Shown here: positions 24,395 to 33,592 of the stretch, one piece after another
Position numbering within the stretch: the stretch's first letter is position 1
Layout: every line of letters starts with the position of its first letter
Assembly (NCBI RefSeq): GCF_003096835.1
Contig: NZ_QENZ01000005.1
Span: 1-64,000 of the forward strand
Length of the DNA stretch: 64,000 bases
Direction: 5' to 3'
Source: Balneicella halophila
GTDB lineage: Bacteria; Bacteroidota; Bacteroidia; Bacteroidales; Balneicellaceae
Translations under genes and position numbers: made by a program
Notes under the pieces: generated by a model
What the model saw: the letters and a program-made list of their open reading frames with translations, nothing else
What the model was told of the DNA's origin: nothing
The model's database searches: none

Positions 24395-24426
24395 AAAGAC
24401 CATCTGAAAATGATGGTCTTTTTTTG
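24395..24426 (+). terminator. intrinsic terminator of csp
   Basis: AAAGACCATC (24395-24404) pairs perfectly with GATGGTCTTT (24412-24421) and is followed by a run of T. Confidence 0.85.
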
Positions 24427-24442
24427 TGCAATCAAGTGTTTG

Positions 24443-25368
24443 TTACTGTTTATTTTTTGCTTTGATAAAATCTGAAATAAGGAAACTGAGAAATTCTCCC
24501 ACTTGAGTTCTCGTTAGTTCATCGGAACTTATAGCAGGTGCACCTTCGCAGATATGCAAATAGCTTGTATTTTTGTTTTGTGCCATATACGAAGTGAAAC
24601 GCCGTGCTTGCTCGGGAGTGAAACCACTCGGAGTTATGGCACTGCTAGGAAATCCCTGTATAGAGTCCAAGTCTATTTCAATACCATAGGGTTTTTCACT
24701 GATAAACATTATTCCTCGCTCTAGTTCCGCATCAAAATCACGTGATTTGTATATGGCGATCTGCTCAAATGTATTGAGTTTGAAATTGTCATTTTTAGCA
24801 ATCGTGTCAAAAATATACTGTGGCGTTCTTCCAATTTTCTAAGATCTGTATGTGCATCTAGATTGACCACGTTTATCGGCGTTTTTTTGGCTAACGATAA
24901 TCCTTTCAGGTTGCCATAAGCATTGTTGTGCCCACCACCTACAATAATAGGAGTTTTCTTGCAATCAATGATTTGCTGAACCAAACTGGAAACTTCATTA
25001 TCAATTTTTTTGACCAATGCATCTCCTTCTTTTTTACTCATATATTCAAAGTCCATTACGTCTTCGAAAAAGTCCAAGTGCCCTAAGATTAGGATATCTT
25101 TACCTGTAATAAATTGGTTTTCTTGAATGTTGAGCAATGAAGTAAGTGCAGGAGTGTAAGCGGAGTACGCACCCCCAACTCAACGGTTCATTCGCACACC
25201 GATATCTTCCGGAATACCAAAAAGAACATATTTATAAGGAGACCTTTTTAGTTCTTCGAGATAATCTTCTTGATTCTTGATCACAGAAACAACTTCGCCT
25301 AATTTTACTTCTCCTTTTCGTGGTTTTATAAATGAATTTAACTCATGTTGGGTAGTTATGTGCAACAT
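24443..25368 (-). pseudogene. decayed arginase-family (formimidoylglutamase-like) gene
   Basis: Three pieces of one arginase-fold protein lie in order. The N-terminal 62 residues end in GIPEDIGVRMNR followed by an in-frame TGA (25180-25182), and the same frame continues with VGGAYSAYTPAL. The middle has the metal-binding motifs IVGGGHNNAYG and NVVNLDAHTDLRK. After LEERHS the frame changes: FDTIAKNDNFKLNTFEQIAI continues in another frame to EIDLDSIQGFPSSAITPSG and the stop. The second metal half is incomplete, so residues are missing at the join. A functional enzyme is unlikely. Confidence 0.85.
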
Positions 25369-25392
25369 GTTATCCTGATTTTTAGAAATTGA

Positions 25393-26808
25393 TTAGAATA
25401 ATTCGTTTTTCTTATTGGCTTCGTCAAACTTGGCTTTCATAGTCGGATTGCCATGAGTGAGTTTTTTTATGGTAAGGTCATCAGCTTTATTGTTTGCCAG
25501 ACGCAGGTTGTTCTCAGAAGAGAGCAATGCTTCTTTCGTTTTTTGCAGATGATTGATTGTTTTGTCTATTTCATCAATTGCAGTTTTAAACTTGCGACTC
25601 GCTAAGTCGTAATTCCTTGCAAATCCTGTTTTAAAAGCATTTATTTTTTCTTCAAAATTGGTAATGTCGATGTTCTGACTTCTCATCAGATTGAGTTCTG
25701 CTTTGTATTTTAAAGAATTCATGGCCGCATTACGAAGCAAGGTGATGATTGGGATAAAAAACTGAGGACGAATCACATACATCTTTGGATATTTGTGCGA
25801 AACATCTACAATTCCTTGGTTGTAAAATTCATTATCAGCTTCGAGAACAGAAACCAAAACTGCATATTCGCAATTTTTCTGATTACGATCTTTATCTAAT
25901 TCTTTAAAAAAATCTTCATTTTTCTTTTTAGTAGCCGTCTCATCACCTTCGTTCTTCATTTCAAACATAATGGAGATGATTTCATTACCCTCATTATCTT
26001 CTTCTTTGTAAATGAAATCTCCTTTACTGCCTTGCCTTGCATCATTATCTTTTTCAAAATAAGCATTAGGGAAGGCTGTGGCTCGGATTTTATTAAACTC
26101 AATTTCACAATGTTGCTCTAAATTTTCGCCTAACATCTTTGTTGATTGCCTTACTTTAAAATCTTTATAGAATGCAACTTCTTCTTCTTTTGATTTTAAT
26201 TTAATTTCGTATTTTTCAGTCAATGATTTTTCGAGCAGTTGTTGTTCTATTTCCTTACTTTTTAAATGGCTGGCTAAATCGTCACGTTCTTTTTCTATGG
26301 CTTTGGTAGCTTCCGACACTGCTAACTGTTTTTGTACTTCCGCATTCGCTATTTTTGACTGCAAAGTTGCTAGTTCAGACTCTTTTTGTGCTAGTTTTTC
26401 TTTAAGCAGTTCCTCTGTTTTTGCTTTGGCATCGGTGAGCTCTTTTTCAATAGCCTTTGTAGCTTCTGATACTGCTAATTGCTTTTGCACTTCGGCATTG
26501 GCCATTTTAGATTGCATCTCTGATAGTTCGGACTCTTTATTCGCCAGTTTTTCTTTAAGCAGTTGCTCAGTTTTTGCCTTTTCTTCGGTGAGTTCTTTTT
26601 CAGTTCTCGCTAAATGCTGTTGAAATTTCGATCGTTGCTTTTCCTCAGCGAGCTTTATCGCATCATTTTTTTCTTTTTCGGCAAGATGAAGACGCTCCGT
26701 TAGTTCTTTGTCAAATTGATTGTCTCTTACTTGTTTTAGAATCGACGCAAATCCTGCTTCGTCTACTTTAAAAACTTTTTTGCAATTTGGACAGATAATT
26801 TCGTTCAT
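25393..26808 (-). CDS. DUF2130 protein with internal coiled-coil duplication
   Basis: 471 aa. It begins with a CPNC knuckle ([10 protein letters not shown]), followed by a long coiled coil (about 30-215) and the DUF2130 domain ([20 protein letters not shown], then [20 protein letters not shown] and [16 protein letters not shown]). Residues 71-121 and 122-172 are a tandem copy of the same 51-residue segment. The DUF2130 fold has a nuclease-like EMKN/K pattern in the core, but its role is not known. ATG at 26808, no clear operon partner; the adjoining arginase remnant is on the same strand. Confidence 0.85.
   Translation of the reverse strand: MNEIICPNCKKVFKVDEAGFASILKQVRDNQFDKELTERLHLAEKEKNDAIKLAEEKQRSKFQQHLARTEKELTEEKAKTEQLLKEKLANKESELSEMQSKMANAEVQKQLAVSEATKAIEKELTDAKAKTEELLKEKLAQKESELATLQSKIANAEVQKQLAVSEATKAIEKERDDLASHLKSKEIEQQLLEKSLTEKYEIKLKSKEEEVAFYKDFKVRQSTKMLGENLEQHCEIEFNKIRATAFPNAYFEKDNDARQGSKGDFIYKEEDNEGNEIISIMFEMKNEGDETATKKKNEDFFKELDKDRNQKNCEYAVLVSVLEADNEFYNQGIVDVSHKYPKMYVIRPQFFIPIITLLRNAAMNSLKYKAELNLMRSQNIDITNFEEKINAFKTGFARNYDLASRKFKTAIDEIDKTINHLQKTKEALLSSENNLRLANNKADDLTIKKLTHGNPTMKAKFDEANKKNELF
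26293..26598 (-). repeat. 153 bp tandem duplication inside the DUF2130 gene
   Basis: Two in-frame copies of a 153 bp unit encode the repeated coiled-coil segment KTE(E/Q)[19 protein letters not shown]. Length is a multiple of three, so expansion or contraction would keep the frame. Confidence 0.75.
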
Positions 26809-26984
26809 CTTCTTCTAAATTTATACACTTACATTTTAGCAAATTTACCGAAATTTGAGAGAATTGTCGTTTATTGCTTTAAAAAAAATGATTGACTACG
26901 AACTAAAACTGGTAAGAAAAGTATTTTTTAATATCAATCTCAGCTTAAATTTGTCTAATTTTGTTCTTTATAGCTAGATATCTT

Positions 26985-28475
26985 ATGAAAAAAGCATGGT
27001 TAATACTTTTTATTGCAGCTTTGATAGGTGTGGGCTTACGCTATGCTTTTCCAAAAGATGCTTTACTGCCTACAGAGGAGAAAAAACATATCGACGAACT
27101 TTTAGCTGAAACTTTAAAAGAAGTAGAGAATGTCACTGTGGGTGATACTACGGTCGTTATAGTAGAAAATAAAGCTGTAGAGCAGAAAAAGGACGAACAA
27201 AAGTACAAAATACAGCCAGAAGATAAGTCTTTAGTTAAGGAAAACACCTTGGTTGGGTTTTTTGAGAAGTTGAGGGAACTTGAACTGCACAATAAAGGGC
27301 AGATTCGGATTGCTTTCTACGGCGATAGCATGCTTGATGCTGACATGTTAGTAATGCAGTTTAGACATTATCTTCAAAAACGATTTGGTGGCAAAGGGGT
27401 AGGCTATGTACCCATAACGTCTGTTTCTGCAGCTGGACGGTACAGTGTCAAACATTCTTTTTCCAACACCTGGAATAAACAAACATTTCTAAAAAAGAGA
27501 GATACTATATTTCCCTATGGAATTAATGGAGAGAGTTTCTTTGTTGGCGATACAGCTACAATCCAAGAAGCTTATGTTTCCTACAAAAGAGGACCGGCGT
27601 ATAAGGAATTGAGTTTAGTAAATCCTAAGTTGTTTTATGGTAAACGTAAGGTTTATGATAGCTTAGAACTTGCAACTCCAGAAGTGCATGTTCTCACTGA
27701 TGAAAATGAAATGGCGGTTTCATTAGACGGAAAGCGTTCTGTAAATATCATCGACTTACCTAATTATCAAAAAAAAATAGTTATTACTGTGAATGATCAA
27801 GGTACATTACCTCTATATGGCGTTTCATTTGCATCTTCAACGGGTATTATTGTTGATAACTTAGCAGTGAGAGGCAACTCGGGGCTTCCGCTCACACGAC
27901 TTCACACAAGTTTGATGAGAGAGTTTAATCAGTATCTTGATTATGATTTAATTATTTTGAGCTATGGTACTAATGTGTTTTCACCAACATATACAAAAGG
28001 ATTCAGATGGTATAGCAGACGTATGAGCAGAGTAGTAAAACATCTGAAAAATTGTTTTAATGACGCTAATGTGGTGATTATGTCTATGGCAGACAGAGCT
28101 TTTAAAGATGGCGAAGAAATGCAAACCCCTGCTGAGCTACCACTGTTTATCCGCGAGCAGAAAAGAATAGCTGATAGTACACAATCCGCATTTTTTAATC
28201 TTTATGCAATGATGGGTGGTGCAGGCAGTATGAAAGAATGGGCAGATGCCGAACCTCCGTTGGCAAATAAGGACTATACGCATTTTAATTCCAAAGGAGC
28301 GGAGAAAGCCGGACGTATGTTGTTTGACTGGATGATGAATGCATATCAGCGATATAAAGAGGAAAATCCCCTGCAAAACATTTCTGAAGAAAATTTGGAT
28401 TTAAATAATAATAAAGTATCCCAAGCATCTGAGGTGTTACCAATTATTGAAACACATTCTAAAACTGCACAATAA
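26985..28475 (+). CDS. SGNH/GDSL-family hydrolase, exported
   Basis: 496 aa from MKKAWLILFIAALIGVGLRY, an uncleaved signal anchor. Block I of the SGNH fold is RIAFYGDSMLDADMLV, with the catalytic serine; block III is YDLIILSYGTNVF; block V is KDYTHFNSKGAEKAGRML (D-xx-H). Such proteins in Bacteroidota deacetylate cell-wall or surface glycans. I start at ATG 26985, because the upstream frame begins with TTG and TAATTTTG at 26956-26963 looks like its -7 element. The stop TAA overlaps the nadD start (TAATG), so the two are co-translated. Confidence 0.8.
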   Translation: MKKAWLILFIAALIGVGLRYAFPKDALLPTEEKKHIDELLAETLKEVENVTVGDTTVVIVENKAVEQKKDEQKYKIQPEDKSLVKENTLVGFFEKLRELELHNKGQIRIAFYGDSMLDADMLVMQFRHYLQKRFGGKGVGYVPITSVSAAGRYSVKHSFSNTWNKQTFLKKRDTIFPYGINGESFFVGDTATIQEAYVSYKRGPAYKELSLVNPKLFYGKRKVYDSLELATPEVHVLTDENEMAVSLDGKRSVNIIDLPNYQKKIVITVNDQGTLPLYGVSFASSTGIIVDNLAVRGNSGLPLTRLHTSLMREFNQYLDYDLIILSYGTNVFSPTYTKGFRWYSRRMSRVVKHLKNCFNDANVVIMSMADRAFKDGEEMQTPAELPLFIREQKRIADSTQSAFFNLYAMMGGAGSMKEWADAEPPLANKDYTHFNSKGAEKAGRMLFDWMMNAYQRYKEENPLQNISEENLDLNNNKVSQASEVLPIIETHSKTAQ

Positions 28476-29050
28476 TGAAAATAGGGTTGTTTTTTGGTTC
28501 ATTTAATCCTATCCACGTAGGACATCTTATTATCGCTAACTACATTAAAGAATATAGTGATTTAGACAGAATTTGGTTTGTCGTAAGTCCGCAAAATCCA
28601 TTAAAGAAAAAAGCTTCCTTATTAGATGATTATCACCGATTGGAGTTAGTGAATCGTGCTGTGAAAGGATATGATGATTATGAAGAATCATCCATAGAAT
28701 TCAATCTGCCAAAACCATCTTATACAATAGACACCTTAGTTTATATGAAAGAGCGGTATCCTTCTCATGATTTTCAAATCATTATGGGAAGTGATAACTT
28801 GAAGCATTTTCACAAATGGAAAAATTTTGAAATTCTATTGCGCGATTATGAAATTATCGTTTATCCTCGACCGACTTTTGATGTGGCAGATTTTAAATAT
28901 GAAGGAAATCTAAAAGTGGTAAACGCTCCACTGATGGAGATTTCTTCATCGCTGATACGTAAAATGTATGCAGAAGGTAAGGATCCTTCTTTCTTCTTAG
29001 CACCTTCTGTGTATCAATATATTGAGGAAATGCATTTTTATGGAGCCTAG
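28475..29050 (+). CDS. nadD: nicotinate-nucleotide adenylyltransferase
   Basis: 191 aa, the usual length. The nucleotidyltransferase motif is GLFFGSFNPIHVGHLIIAN; the second motif is ISSSLIRKMYAEGKDP. It converts nicotinate mononucleotide and ATP to deamido-NAD in NAD synthesis. The start overlaps the stop of the SGNH gene, and its stop region overlaps the MATE gene on the other strand by 4 nt. Confidence 0.95.
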   Translation: MKIGLFFGSFNPIHVGHLIIANYIKEYSDLDRIWFVVSPQNPLKKKASLLDDYHRLELVNRAVKGYDDYEESSIEFNLPKPSYTIDTLVYMKERYPSHDFQIIMGSDNLKHFHKWKNFEILLRDYEIIVYPRPTFDVADFKYEGNLKVVNAPLMEISSSLIRKMYAEGKDPSFFLAPSVYQYIEEMHFYGA

Positions 29051-30366
29051 CTAACAAGCTGGGGTTTGTACCTCTTGCGGAAATCCCAAACCAATCCTCC
29101 TGCACGTATAAGCATCCATACGAAAAAAGCAGTCCAGATGGCATAAAGCTTCCAATCTAAATAATCAAAGAAAAGCAGAGTAGGAACGAAGCCAATAAAA
29201 GTAGCTGTCAAAAGAAGATTTCTTAACAAGGCTGCTTTGCCAAGCCCTTTGTACATCCCATCAAATAGAAAAGCAATAGCATTGATAGGTTGCATAATAA
29301 TAACGACCCAAAAAACTTCTTCAAATAGTTCAATAATTTCAGTCTGATTTGGAGCAAACCATTCTCCAATAGATCGATAGAATCCAAAATAAAATGCCAT
29401 TAAAACTAGCGTAACTATAACCATGCTTTTTGAAAGATCGATACTTAATAACCAGAGACTTTTATAGTCTTTAGCACCTAGTAATCTACCAGATATAGCA
29501 TTGCCAGCATTCGAATAACCATCTAAAATAAATGCTGAGAGCAACCATATTTGCATTAAAATAGACTGCGTATCGATATATGCGGCTCCGTAAGATGTGG
29601 CATAGCGACTCGCGAGAAATAAAGCAATATTTAAAGAAGCCGTTCTGGCGATGAGGTTTAGTGTCATTCCTATAGCTTGAGGCATCAGAGGATGCAGTTT
29701 CAGCCTAAGTCGTAGTCGGAAAGGAGTTTTTGTAAATAAATAAAATAAAGCAAGCAAGAACATCACGCCTTGAGCTACTAAGCTTGCGTAAGCAATACCT
29801 TTAACATGCATGTCTAGTTGCAGAGCAAAGATATAATCTAACACAATGTTTAATAAGCCACCTGTTATGCTAATAGTCATCGCCCAAGAAGTGTTTTGCA
29901 ATCCTCTAAAGGCACCAAAAATAGTGAATGTTAAAAGCGTAAGAGGATATCCCCAGGCTCTTATTTTATAATATTCTTCACAATAATCGAGGACTAAACC
30001 TTTTGCAGCATAGATTTTGAAAATTTCTCGAGCAAAAAAATAGGTGCTACTCAATATAAGGATGCTTATCACAAAATTCATCCAGAATATCTGACTGAAT
30101 AAGGGACGTATGCCATTTATCTTACTAGCACCGTATGCTTGGGAAACGTAGGCAGAGATTGCAGATTTTGTCTGTGCAAATATCCAAATCAAAGTTGACA
30201 AGAAAGCACCAACTAAACCCACACCTGCTAGAGCAGCGACAGTGTCTGTGGGTAAACGGCCTGCAACAGCCGTATCCGTTATCGAAATAAGAGGTTCAAC
30301 GATACCCGCGAATATGGCTGGAATAGCGAGTCTATTAATTTCTTTAAAGGATACTTTAGCAGTCAT
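29047..30366 (-). CDS. MATE-family efflux transporter
   Basis: 439 aa with twelve predicted helices. MATE hallmarks are IPAIFAGIVEPLISITDTAVAG, AQTKSAISAYVSQAYGA and the central AFRGLQNTSWAMTISITGG; closest in pattern to the DinF branch. It exports drugs or metabolites against an H+ or Na+ gradient. I use ATG 30366, because the longer frame begins with TTG inside the promoter. The TACCTTTG element at 30380-30373 ends only 6 nt before this ATG. Confidence 0.9.
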   Translation of the reverse strand: MTAKVSFKEINRLAIPAIFAGIVEPLISITDTAVAGRLPTDTVAALAGVGLVGAFLSTLIWIFAQTKSAISAYVSQAYGASKINGIRPLFSQIFWMNFVISILILSSTYFFAREIFKIYAAKGLVLDYCEEYYKIRAWGYPLTLLTFTIFGAFRGLQNTSWAMTISITGGLLNIVLDYIFALQLDMHVKGIAYASLVAQGVMFLLALFYLFTKTPFRLRLRLKLHPLMPQAIGMTLNLIARTASLNIALFLASRYATSYGAAYIDTQSILMQIWLLSAFILDGYSNAGNAISGRLLGAKDYKSLWLLSIDLSKSMVIVTLVLMAFYFGFYRSIGEWFAPNQTEIIELFEEVFWVVIIMQPINAIAFLFDGMYKGLGKAALLRNLLLTATFIGFVPTLLFFDYLDWKLYAIWTAFFVWMLIRAGGLVWDFRKRYKPQLVS

Positions 30367-30372
30367 AGACCG

Positions 30373-30380
30373 CAAAGGTA
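30373..30380 (-). promoter_or_regulatory. promoter -7 element of the MATE gene, probably leaderless
   Basis: Minus strand TACCTTTG matches TAnnTTTG. The ATG follows after 6 nt, which would put the transcription start at or next to the start codon. Confidence 0.5.
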
Positions 30381-30457
30381 GAAAAAATGAAGTTTTCTGA
30401 AAACTAGGTGGTGATTAACACTTATTTAGAACTTATAACAGACTCTTTGTTTGACTT

Positions 30458-30473
30458 TGGCACAGCACTTGCA
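30458..30473 (+). promoter_or_regulatory. sigma-54-type promoter
   Basis: TGGCACAGCACTTGCA fits TGGCAC-N5-TTGCA, with the GG and GC doublets at the right spacing. It lies 35 nt upstream of the small lipoprotein gene. No enhancer site was identified. Confidence 0.7.
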
Positions 30474-30507
30474 ATGGTATTATTGAAATTTTAAAATTTA
30501 AAAAGAC

Positions 30508-30882
30508 ATGAAAAAAGCATTAAAATTATTTGGAATTTTGAGTATTGCATTATTATTCTTAGCATCATGTGATGACGATGATGATCCTAAAGATAATAAC
30601 GTTTTTGTTGGAACCTATGAAGGTGCGATTGGCTATACCAACGGTGATGAGTCAAAGAGTAATGATAATGGTGAAGTAACTGTTGTGAAAGTTGGAGACA
30701 AATACAACTTCCGCTTTTCTGATGGAATACCTTCCATAAAAGATGTCGAAATCGAAAAAGGAGAAAACAAATTTGAAATAGATTGGACAGAAGGTAGTAT
30801 TATAACTATTGATGAGTCAAATTTAAATATCAAAATGTATAAAGACGGTGAAGCTTGGACAGCCAACTGTAAAAGAAAGTAA
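30508..30882 (+). CDS. small lipoprotein of unknown function
   Basis: 124 aa. MKKALKLFGILSIALLFLASC is a lipoprotein signal with a lipobox LASC, followed by five aspartates (CDDDDDP). The mature part looks like a small beta-barrel (VGTYEGAIGYTNGDE, DKYNFRFSDGIPSIKDVEIE, SNLNIKMYKDGEAW). No family assigned. It stands alone between a sigma-54-type promoter and a perfect terminator, so it is probably induced under a specific condition. Confidence 0.8.
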   Translation: MKKALKLFGILSIALLFLASCDDDDDPKDNNVFVGTYEGAIGYTNGDESKSNDNGEVTVVKVGDKYNFRFSDGIPSIKDVEIEKGENKFEIDWTEGSIITIDESNLNIKMYKDGEAWTANCKRK

Positions 30883-30907
30883 GTAAACATTAGTTTTTTA
30901 GTTAGTA

Positions 30908-30937
30908 AAAGAGGGGTAATATTACTCCTCTTTTTTT
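30908..30937 (+). terminator. intrinsic terminator of the lipoprotein gene
   Basis: AAAGAGGGGTAAT (30908-30920) pairs with ATTACTCCTCTTT (30921-30933), with one G-T pair, then a T-run. Confidence 0.8.
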
Positions 30938-31014
30938 ATGTGAAAAATAATGAGTTTAAGAAAAATTCTTTGTTATTAATTTCTTAGAATTATAGGAATT
31001 TATTGACAATGGCT

Positions 31015-31043
31015 TTGGTTGCTATTGAAATGCCTTATCTTTG
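31015..31043 (+). promoter_or_regulatory. Bacteroidota-type promoter of the UvrD/PcrA helicase gene
   Basis: TTG at 31015-31017 and TATCTTTG at 31036-31043 are 18 nt apart, close to the -33/-7 consensus. The GTG start follows 26 nt later, with AGGAG just before it. Confidence 0.6.
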
Positions 31044-31069
31044 AATCTTGAAATAAAAAAATAGCAGGA

Positions 31070-33370
31070 GTGGATTATTTACAGGATTTAAATGAAGAGC
31101 AAAGAAGAGCGGTTGAGCACATAGATGGAGCTGCATTGGTGATAGCCTCTGCAGGGTCTGGGAAAACTCGCGTGCTTACCTATAGAATTGCACATCTTAT
31201 TGCAAATGGAGTGACACCCCACAATATTTTGGCATTGACATTCACCAACAAAGCGGCTCGCGAAATGAAAGAAAGAATTGCAAAAATCGTTGGTTATGAC
31301 TATGCTGCAGGTCTATGGATGGGGACTTTTCACTCAGTCTTTGCTAAGATACTCCGCTATGAGGCTGAAGCAATAGGTTTTAACTCTTCGTTTACTATTT
31401 ACGATGCGACTGATGCAAAAAATGCTGTAAAGCTCATTATTAAATCCCTGCAATTAGATGATTCCGTTTACAAACCTGTAGCTATTTACAATAGAATTTC
31501 TGCAGCTAAAAATAATCTTATCACTGCTTCAGCTTATCAAAATAGTCCGCATATACGTGTAAGAGACGAAGCTGCAAAACGTCCAAGAACAGGAGAAATC
31601 TATGAAATCTATGCTAATAAATGCCGAAAAGCGAATGCAATGGATTTTGATGACCTTCTATTGTACACTAATATTTTATTTAAAAATAATCCCGAAATAC
31701 TGGCGAAGTATCAACAACGTTTTACACATATATTAGTAGATGAGTATCAAGATACGAATATGGCGCAATATATGATTATAAAAATGCTTGGACAAGTTCA
31801 TAGAAACGTTTTTATGGTTGGGGATGATGCTCAAAGTATCTATTCATTTCGTGGAGCTAAAATTGAAAACATTCTGAACTTTAGAAACGATTATAAGGAT
31901 GCTAAACTTTTTAAGTTAGAAAGAAATTATCGTTCTTCTCAAAATATAGTCAATGCAGCCAATAGTGTTATTGCACGAAACAAAGAGCAATTAAAGAAGG
32001 AAGCCTATTCTATGAATGATGAAGGGAGTAAGGTGAAAATAATTAAAGCCCTCACTGATAATGAAGAAGGTTTTCTTGTAGTTAAAGAACTTTTTAATCA
32101 ATACCATCAAGGTGATAATACATATGAAGATTTCGCAATACTATATCGTACTAATGTTCAGTCACGTATTTTAGAAGAAGCTTTGCGTAAGCATAATATT
32201 CCATATAAAATCTATGGAGGCTTATCATTTTATCAGCGAAAAGAGATTAAGGATATGTTGGCTTATTTGAGATTGATAGCTAATCCTAATGACGAAGAAG
32301 CACTTCGCAGAGTGATTAATTATCCAAAGCGTGGTATCGGACTCACAACTATTGATAAAGTGGTAAATATTGCGACCTCTGAAGGGAAAAGTATGTGGGA
32401 AGTGTTAAGTAATATAAGTGCTTATCGTGATTACTTTAACTCTGGAACGATTAAAAAATTGTACGATTTTGTGCAACTTATCGAAAAATATCGAAAAGAT
32501 CTAGAAGAAACTTCAGCTTTTGAATTAGCCAAAGATGTTGCCTTACAAACAGGTATTTTACAAGAAATGCGAGTTGATAAAACTCCCGAAGGAATTTCTC
32601 GGTATGATAACTTAAACGAATTGCTTAATGGAATTCAAGAGTTTTCCGAAACTGCACAAGAAGAAGATAATGAAGACAATTTAGCCAGTTATTTGGAAAA
32701 TGTTGCACTCTTAACAGATATGGATAAAGATGAAGGAGACGATAAGAATCATGTTTCTTTGATGACTGTACACGCCTCTAAAGGTTTAGAATTTAAAAAT
32801 GTATTTATAGTCGGTTTGGAAGAAAAACTTTTTCCTTCTGATATAGGTGGTGATATTACTGAGAAAAGTTTAGAAGAGGAACGCCGGTTGTTTTATGTTG
32901 CACTTACTCGTGCTAAGGAACGTGCGTGCTTGTCCTTTGCAGTTACGCGCTACCGCTGGGGAAATGTGCATCAGGAAAATCCTAGTCGTTTTCTCTTTGA
33001 ACTTGACGAGAAATATTTGGAACAAGATTTAAAAGAATTGACTCATCGTCCAGCTTTTCTTTCGCGGAGCAATACTTTTGGTAAACCCAAATATCAATCA
33101 TCGAAACCAAGCTATGCCAGTGGTGTTAATACTAACCGTCCAGCACCAAGATTTAAAAAACTATCTAGCACTACAGCCCCATCCAATTTTAAACCTGACG
33201 AGGCATCTGCTTTCGAACCCGGTATGCGAGTCATTCACTCCAGATTTGGCGCCGGAGAAATTATGAAAATTGAAGGGGAGGAGCAAAACAGAAAGGCTAC
33301 GGTAAAATTTATCAGTTTTGGAGAAAAAACCTTGTTGTTGAAATTTGCAAAATTGCAGATTGTAAAGTAA
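31070..33370 (+). CDS. UvrD/PcrA-type superfamily 1 DNA helicase
   Basis: 766 aa. Motifs in order: I ASAGSGKTRVLTYR (about 27-40), Ia ALTFTNKAAREMKE, II LVDEYQDTNMAQ, III VGDDAQSIYSFRGA, IV RNYRSSQNIVNAAN, V MTVHASKGLEFKNVF and VI YVALTRAKERACL. The C-terminal 60 residues form the Tudor-like RNAP-binding part (GMRVIHSRFGAGEIMKI). It unwinds DNA 3'-5' in repair and transcription-coupled processes. GTG start at 31070, supported by AGGAG at 31066-31070 and by the usual first residues DYLQDLNEEQRRAV. Confidence 0.95.
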   Translation: MDYLQDLNEEQRRAVEHIDGAALVIASAGSGKTRVLTYRIAHLIANGVTPHNILALTFTNKAAREMKERIAKIVGYDYAAGLWMGTFHSVFAKILRYEAEAIGFNSSFTIYDATDAKNAVKLIIKSLQLDDSVYKPVAIYNRISAAKNNLITASAYQNSPHIRVRDEAAKRPRTGEIYEIYANKCRKANAMDFDDLLLYTNILFKNNPEILAKYQQRFTHILVDEYQDTNMAQYMIIKMLGQVHRNVFMVGDDAQSIYSFRGAKIENILNFRNDYKDAKLFKLERNYRSSQNIVNAANSVIARNKEQLKKEAYSMNDEGSKVKIIKALTDNEEGFLVVKELFNQYHQGDNTYEDFAILYRTNVQSRILEEALRKHNIPYKIYGGLSFYQRKEIKDMLAYLRLIANPNDEEALRRVINYPKRGIGLTTIDKVVNIATSEGKSMWEVLSNISAYRDYFNSGTIKKLYDFVQLIEKYRKDLEETSAFELAKDVALQTGILQEMRVDKTPEGISRYDNLNELLNGIQEFSETAQEEDNEDNLASYLENVALLTDMDKDEGDDKNHVSLMTVHASKGLEFKNVFIVGLEEKLFPSDIGGDITEKSLEEERRLFYVALTRAKERACLSFAVTRYRWGNVHQENPSRFLFELDEKYLEQDLKELTHRPAFLSRSNTFGKPKYQSSKPSYASGVNTNRPAPRFKKLSSTTAPSNFKPDEASAFEPGMRVIHSRFGAGEIMKIEGEEQNRKATVKFISFGEKTLLLKFAKLQIVK

Positions 33371-33592
33371 TTGAATGTAAGAAAGATTTCTAGTAATCAG
33401 ATAATTTTACTCTGTGGTGGAATTAGATACAAAAATCAAAATACAGGAAGAAAAAGTATTGATTAGAGTAGATTTAGGTTATTATATTTTATCCGATCTA
33501 TCATTCCAAAAAGTAATTAACAAAGGGAGGTAAAAAATGAAAAAGCTGTTACCTTTGTAATCCACAAAAAAATAAAAGTACCAATTATCAAG

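Noticed and set aside
25180-25182. Selenocysteine at the TGA in the arginase-family gene
   Set aside because: The position is not a cysteine site in the family and a further frame break follows.
33414-33533. Small frame of about 39 codons before dnaB
   Set aside because: GTG start, no recognisable motif, no conservation evidence available.
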